Of a stretch of DNA of 64,000 nucleotides, positions 59,271 through 64,000 are shown in pieces. The notes below the pieces were generated by a model. The model worked only from the letters and a program-made list of their open reading frames with translations, did not search any database and had not been told where the DNA came from. Made by a program: the position numbers and the translations under genes. Origin of the DNA: Autumnicola tepida. GTDB lineage: Bacteria; Bacteroidota; Bacteroidia; Flavobacteriales; Flavobacteriaceae. Location: NCBI RefSeq assembly GCF_031846485.1, contig NZ_JAVRHQ010000015.1, forward strand, positions 42,475 to 106,474. Direction: 5' to 3'. Numbering within the stretch: the first letter of the stretch is position 1; the number at the start of each line of letters is the position of its first letter.

Positions 59271-59396
59271 GGGCCAGAAAAGGCCCAGAAATGGGCCAAA
59301 AAGGGGCCAGTTATTCACAATTTTCAAAATGAATTATGTTGAAAAGTCCAGTATAATGTTGATAAACAGCGACCGCCAATTAATTTAAAAAGGGCC
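59271..59396. promoter_or_regulatory. GGCC-motif cluster upstream of hsdR
   Basis: The gap of 146 bp contains GGGCC or GGCCC at 59271, 59282, 59293, 59304 and 59392, the first four about 11 bp apart. The last copy overlaps the ribosome-binding region of hsdR. It could be an operator for controlled nuclease expression. It has no clear coding potential. Confidence 0.4.
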
Positions 59397-59403
59397 AAAA
59401 GTT

Positions 59404-62400
59404 ATGAAAATACCATCATTTTTAGAAGACTACATATCTCAAATCCCAGCGTTACAGATGTTGATTAACCTCGGTTATACCTATGTCCCACCTAAAGAGG
59501 CTATGAAGTGGCGAGGTGGTAAAACCTCACACGTCTTATTTGAAGATGTGTTGAAGGACCGTCTAAATAAGATTAATACTATTCAGCGTAAAGGTCAGGA
59601 ATACCAGTTTTCAGATTCTAATATTAGTTCGGCAATCTTAGCTTTGAAGGACTTACCGATTCAGGATGGGTTTCTTATTGCTAATGCGGCCTATTATGAT
59701 TTGATTACCCTGGGGAAAGCATTTGAGCAAAGTATTGATGGTGATAAAAAAAGCCATACCCTACATTACATTGATTGGGAAACTCCTGAGAATAATAGTT
59801 ACCACGTTACCGAAGAATATTCTGTAGTTCGTGAGGCGAGAACAGACCATTACAGTCCTGATATCGTACTCTTTATAAACGGGATTCCTATGGGGATAAT
59901 TGAGTGTAAAAGCCCATCGGTAAACAGCACCAAATTACCTACAGAATTGGGGGTTGAACAGCACATTAGAAACTACAGTAAAACGGGTATACGGTCGTTA
60001 TATGTATATTCCAATTTATTGATGAGCCTTGCGGTTAACGATGGAAGTTATGCCACCACAGGAACCAGTAAGGAGTTCTGGGCTAAATGGAAGGAACAAT
60101 TACCTTCGAGGGAAGCCGAGAATAAATACTGGGATACCTTAAAAAAATTAAAGAACCAACCACTCTCTATAGAACAAAGGGATATTCTATTTTCAGAAAA
60201 GCTCAAGTTCGAAAAGACGGAAACTGATAAGTTTCGGAAAATGAGGCGATATTTTGATTCCGTGGAATCTGAACCCCGTTCCGTAACCAAACAGGATGAA
60301 CTGCTTTACAGTATTTACCGTCCAGAGCGGTTTTTAGACCTTATTAGAAATTACACCTTGTATGATGACGGTGTAAAGAAGATAGCTCGTTATCAGCAAT
60401 TTTTTGCGGTGAAACAAACTCTAAAAAGAATTACTGGTTTCGATAACACGGGTAAAAGACGTGGTGGGGTTATTTGGCATACCCAAGGTTCTGGTAAATC
60501 ACTAACGATGGTGATGTTAGCGCAATTAATAGCATCAAGTAAAAATGTCACCAATCCTAAGATATTATTAGTAACGGACCGTATTGATTTAGATGACCAA
60601 ATCACTAAAACTTTTAAAAAGTGTCAAAAGGAGGTAAACCAAGCCAAAACGGGTACCCATCTTACTGAGCTTATTCACGAAAATGATGATGCAATCATTA
60701 CCACTATCATTAACAAATTTGAGGCTGCGGTTAAACTAAGTAGAAAGCCCTTTGAATCTTCTAATATCTTCATCTTAATAGATGAGGGCCATAGAACTCA
60801 GTACGGGACCTTTAATGTAAGTATCCAACGCATCTTCCCTAACGCTTGTTTCCTGGCTTTTACGGGCACTCCACTAATGAAGAAGGAAAAGAGTACCGCA
60901 AACAAGTTTGGGGGCTATATAGGCAAGCCTTACACTGTTAAAGATGCTGTTGATGATGGTGCCGTTGTCCCATTGCTTTATGAAGGAAGACACAACCTCA
61001 TCAAATTGAATGAAGACCCCATTAACCGATACTTTGAGAAGGTATCTGAACCTTTGAGTGATTATGGTAAAGCATCTCTGAAGCGGAAGTTTAATTCGAT
61101 AAATCAACTAAATAAAGCAGACCAGGTGATATATGCCAGAGCCTGGGATATAAGTGAGCATTATACTGAATTCTTTCAAACTAACTCAGATAAGTACAAA
61201 CCTAAAGCACAATTAGTAGCTCCATCGGTTAAGTCGGCTTTACTTTATAAAGAATACCTGGATGACATCGGCAAGGTAAGCAGTGAAGTGATTGTTACCA
61301 GAACCGACCAGCGGGAAGGCGTGGAGGATGGGTTCCACAATACCAATGATGATAAGGAACGTGAAGACAAGTACTTTGATGCTATGATTGATAAGTTTGG
61401 GGATTTAGATACATTCGAAAAGAGTGTAATTAACCAATTCAAAAAAAGGGAACACCCTGAAATCCTTATTGTGGTAATGAAATTACTCACGGGATTTGAT
61501 GCACCCAACAACACGGTTTTATATCTGTGTAGGTCACTTAAAGAGCATACTTTACTTCAAGCTGTAGCCAGAGTCAATAGAGTCTTCCCAGGTAAAGATT
61601 ATGGGTATATCATTGATTATTATGGGAACTTAGAGAACCTGGATAATGCATTAACAGCCTATTCTGGATTATCTGATTTCAATGAGGAGGATTTAGAAGG
61701 TACTTTAACCAAGATTAGTGATGAGATAAAGAAGTTACCCCAGGCCCACTCAGATTTATGGGACATCTTCCGAAGTCTAAAGGATAAAAATGTTGAAGCT
61801 ACTGCCTATGAGGAATTGCTTCAACCCGAAGATATTCGTAACAAGTTCTATGAAAGACTTAGTAACTTTTCCAGGATATTAAAAATGGCACTTTCCTCTT
61901 ATGACTTTGTAACAAAAACAGATGAATCAAAGATTAAAAAGTATAAGGCCGATGCAAACTTTTTCCTTAAGCTACGGGTAGATGTAAAGCGTAGGTATAA
62001 TGATGAGCTATCCTATCGAGAATTCGAGCCTCAGATTCAGAAGCTCATTAATAAACACATATCTACTGAAGGTGATATTTTAAAAGTTACCGAGCTGGTT
62101 AATATTTTTGATAAGGATGAACGCCAGGCCGAGATTGAAAAAATAACGGGTAAAGCAGCCCAGGCTGACCATATTGCCAGTAGAACTATTAAGGCTATTA
62201 ATGTTAAGATGCAGGAAGACCCTGTATATTACAAAAAGCTGGCAGAGTTAATCAAGGACACAATTACAGAATATTATCAAAAGCGAATCACTGAAGCTGA
62301 ATTTTTAAAACGGACTAAAGACTATGAAGATAAGTTCTTCAATGGCCGTTCAGATGATGCCCCCGAAGCTATAGCAGGAAATGATGCAGCTATGGCCTTT

Positions 62401-62685
62401 TACAACTTTAGCAAATCCATTTTTGATAATGGGAAGAATGCCTCTGAGGACTTTCATATAGAAGTAAGCCTAGCAACAGACAAGACGGTTAAAGAAAATA
62501 TTTTCATCAACGATAAAAAGATGGTAGAATGGCACAAGGATGATGATGTGGTGGGTAAAATAAATATTGCCCTGGGGGATGGGGTATATGAATTACTTCA
62601 GAAATACAATATGGATACAAATTGGGATAATATTGATAACCTGGTTGAAGAGAATATTAAGGTGGCTATTTTGAAGTACAAATAA
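59404..62685 (+). CDS. hsdR: Type I restriction endonuclease subunit R
   Basis: 1,093 aa motor-nuclease subunit. The PD-(D/E)xK site is PDIVLFINGIPMGIIECKS, with Asp153, Glu167 and Lys169. The translocase has Walker A HTQGSGKS (359-366) and DEGH (460-463). Later helicase motifs include FTGTPLMKKE and VARVNRVFPGKDYGYI. The C-terminal third is helical. All key residues are present, so the restriction system looks functional. Confidence 0.95.
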   Translation: MKIPSFLEDYISQIPALQMLINLGYTYVPPKEAMKWRGGKTSHVLFEDVLKDRLNKINTIQRKGQEYQFSDSNISSAILALKDLPIQDGFLIANAAYYDLITLGKAFEQSIDGDKKSHTLHYIDWETPENNSYHVTEEYSVVREARTDHYSPDIVLFINGIPMGIIECKSPSVNSTKLPTELGVEQHIRNYSKTGIRSLYVYSNLLMSLAVNDGSYATTGTSKEFWAKWKEQLPSREAENKYWDTLKKLKNQPLSIEQRDILFSEKLKFEKTETDKFRKMRRYFDSVESEPRSVTKQDELLYSIYRPERFLDLIRNYTLYDDGVKKIARYQQFFAVKQTLKRITGFDNTGKRRGGVIWHTQGSGKSLTMVMLAQLIASSKNVTNPKILLVTDRIDLDDQITKTFKKCQKEVNQAKTGTHLTELIHENDDAIITTIINKFEAAVKLSRKPFESSNIFILIDEGHRTQYGTFNVSIQRIFPNACFLAFTGTPLMKKEKSTANKFGGYIGKPYTVKDAVDDGAVVPLLYEGRHNLIKLNEDPINRYFEKVSEPLSDYGKASLKRKFNSINQLNKADQVIYARAWDISEHYTEFFQTNSDKYKPKAQLVAPSVKSALLYKEYLDDIGKVSSEVIVTRTDQREGVEDGFHNTNDDKEREDKYFDAMIDKFGDLDTFEKSVINQFKKREHPEILIVVMKLLTGFDAPNNTVLYLCRSLKEHTLLQAVARVNRVFPGKDYGYIIDYYGNLENLDNALTAYSGLSDFNEEDLEGTLTKISDEIKKLPQAHSDLWDIFRSLKDKNVEATAYEELLQPEDIRNKFYERLSNFSRILKMALSSYDFVTKTDESKIKKYKADANFFLKLRVDVKRRYNDELSYREFEPQIQKLINKHISTEGDILKVTELVNIFDKDERQAEIEKITGKAAQADHIASRTIKAINVKMQEDPVYYKKLAELIKDTITEYYQKRITEAEFLKRTKDYEDKFFNGRSDDAPEAIAGNDAAMAFYNFSKSIFDNGKNASEDFHIEVSLATDKTVKENIFINDKKMVEWHKDDDVVGKINIALGDGVYELLQKYNMDTNWDNIDNLVEENIKVAILKYK

Positions 62686-62686
62686 T

Positions 62687-63174
62687 ATGAAAGAAATTGT
62701 TAGTGAAACTCTTGATATAGTAAGAAATAATCAAGCTTTTTTTATAGGTGTGGTAGGGCTTTTCATCACCTATCATTTTTCAAAATTAACACGTAAACGA
62801 GAAAGTGATAAAATGCTTAAAGATTTGTTTGAAGGATTTAATCAGCGATATGACCTTCTTAATAATAAAATCTATGATATAGTTAAAGCTTCTAAGGATA
62901 ATCAAGCGGTAGCTAATAAATCAGACCTTACTGCTGACCAAAAGAAAACTCTTATTGATTACTTTAACCTGTGTGCCGAAGAATATTTTGGTATAAAAGG
63001 AATAGAATCGATGATAAAATTTGGAAAAGCTGGAAAGCAGGAATGGACTATTGGTATAGTTATGACATTGTTGCTCAAATGTGGCATGAAGAGGTAAAAA
63101 CCAAAAATGGTAAACTAAGTTATTATATAGATAATGGTGATGAATTTTTCGAGAACTATGATGGTGAAAGATAG
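62687..63174 (+). pseudogene. Small membrane protein gene split by a one-base slip
   Basis: The first frame reads a membrane helix (AFFIGVVGLFITYHFSKLT) and a helical domain up to NLCAEEYF, then goes out of frame and ends at 63097 as CGMKR. The next frame continues sensibly as WYKRNRIDDKIWKSWKAGM and DYWYSYDIVAQMWHEEVKT up to 63174. The switch lies at the T run 62986-62989, where one extra T would join the two parts. It may be a sequencing error, a mutation or programmed slippage. The intact product would be about 161 aa. Confidence 0.7.
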
Positions 63175-63868
63175 AATACAATACGGTAAGTCAACCATTG
63201 ACTACGAACTAAGTTATTCTAATCGAAAAACTTTAGGGATAAAGGTACACCCCGATGAAAGCGTACAGGTGATTGCCCCTACCCATACCGACCAATTAGA
63301 AGTTAAAGAAAAGGTACGGTCCAAAGCAGCCTGGATTATAAGACAACAAGATTTCTTCTTGTCCTTTCACCCAATAACACCACCAAGAAAATATGTAAGC
63401 GGGGAAACCCATCTGTATTTGGGCAAGCAGTATCGTTTAAAAGTTATTGAAGGTAATAAGGAATCGGTTAAATTGAATAGTGGTTGGCTTGTAGTTATTG
63501 TTAAGGAGAAAGGAGATAAACCTAAGATAAAACGTTTACTGAGGGCCTGGTACAAATCTAAAGCTGATATTCACTTTAAAAAGTTATTTGATGATAACAT
63601 TCAACTGTCCAGCAATCTTTATAAGGGAGAGCCAGGTTTAAAGTACCGTTGGATGGAGAAACGCTGGGGAAGTTGTGACCGCAATGGAACTATCCATCTG
63701 AACCTGGAGCTAATCAAAGCACCAAAGGTGTGTATAGAGTACGTTATCATACATGAAATGTGTCACCTGGCTCATCTTAACCATAGTTCAGCCTTTTATG
63801 AGTTGTTGGGGAAATTGTATCCCAATTGGCGGGAAACTAAGGATAGGTTGGAGAGGTTGATGGTTTAA
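63158..63868 (+). CDS. YgjP-like metallopeptidase (DUF45)
   Basis: 236 aa. The zincin motif is IIHEMCHLAHLNHSSAFY, with HExxH and a third His in the typical spacing, and RWMEKRWGSCDRNGTIHLN precedes it as in YgjP proteins. The start at 63158 (MMVKDRIQYGKSTIDYELSY) overlaps the previous gene by 17 bp. These peptidases often accompany type I restriction genes; their target is not known. Confidence 0.85.
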   Translation: MMVKDRIQYGKSTIDYELSYSNRKTLGIKVHPDESVQVIAPTHTDQLEVKEKVRSKAAWIIRQQDFFLSFHPITPPRKYVSGETHLYLGKQYRLKVIEGNKESVKLNSGWLVVIVKEKGDKPKIKRLLRAWYKSKADIHFKKLFDDNIQLSSNLYKGEPGLKYRWMEKRWGSCDRNGTIHLNLELIKAPKVCIEYVIIHEMCHLAHLNHSSAFYELLGKLYPNWRETKDRLERLMV

Positions 63869-63949
63869 AATAATTGATACGGACAAAGATATTCAGAACC
63901 CCCATACTACTGGTGGCAATATTTTAGGATAATAATAAAAATTGTGGAA

Positions 63950-64000
63950 ATGGAAAATCAACAGGTTGGGAAAAGAGATAGGATAATTCTTAAGATATTT
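63950..64000 (+). CDS. Possible start of a further gene (partial)
   Basis: ATG at 63950 opens MENQQVGKRDRIILKIF and runs off the window edge. Too short to judge; the basic helical start would suit a small regulator. Confidence 0.25.
   Translation, partial: MENQQVGKRDRIILKIF

Overview
The window is a piece of a Bacteroidota chromosome, most likely from a marine-type member of the Flavobacteriaceae. The evidence is flavobacterial promoter signatures (TTG, about 20 bp, TAnnTTTG), tandem POT peptide transporters, a DPP IV-type S9 peptidase, a bacterial mevalonate-pathway pair (class II HMG-CoA reductase plus a GYDIA-type GHMP kinase) and a PpiD/LptC/CoaX neighbourhood. All calls come from reading the sequence; no database search was run.

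Region 1 (1-23,295) is conserved core chromosome. It holds a partial tail-specific protease, surE, lpxB, an NlpC/P60 lipoprotein, comEC, a thioredoxin-like protein, two POT transporters, an S9 peptidase, the mevalonate genes, a PpiD-like foldase, a CNNM/CBS protein, lptC, a TPR protein, an outer-membrane protein and coaX. It ends at tRNA-Phe(GAA).

Region 2 (23,250-52,032) is an integrated element of about 28.7 kb. It is bounded by a perfect 45-bp direct repeat of the tRNA-Phe 3' end and carries a tyrosine integrase next to attL. Its leftward late block (24.9-41.2 kb) encodes a giant polyvalent protein (ArdC domain, HExxH protease, RecA/RadA-like ATPase), a 1,111-residue spike-like protein (Asp-box repeats plus LamG), a lytic transglycosylase, a transglutaminase-fold protein and many small proteins with one membrane segment, including small beta-rich proteins. 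I see no terminase, portal, tail, relaxase or type IV secretion gene. My working hypothesis is a provirus of a tailless, membrane-containing virus lineage. A toxin-antitoxin pair separates this block from an early block (42.1-50.6 kb) with a DNA adenine methylase, a DndC-like PP-loop protein, a putative replication initiator and many small genes. An XRE regulator faces the other way, and a secreted two-repeat cargo protein lies beside attR. Two families of short palindromes occur only in this element: CCGTTGCAACGG, found repeatedly in the early block and often 15-20 bp before start codons, and an 18-bp palindrome of the AACGCCA/TGGCGTT type in three intergenic clusters.

Region 3 (52,033-64,000) is a second accessory region. 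It starts with a small HTH gene, gene debris and a single-domain HUH Rep-like protein. A half-size HsdS and a DUF2188-like protein follow, then a type I restriction-modification island: hsdM, hsdS, an AlbA_2/HATPase regulator, hsdR, a small membrane protein split by a one-base slip in a T run, and a YgjP-type metallopeptidase.
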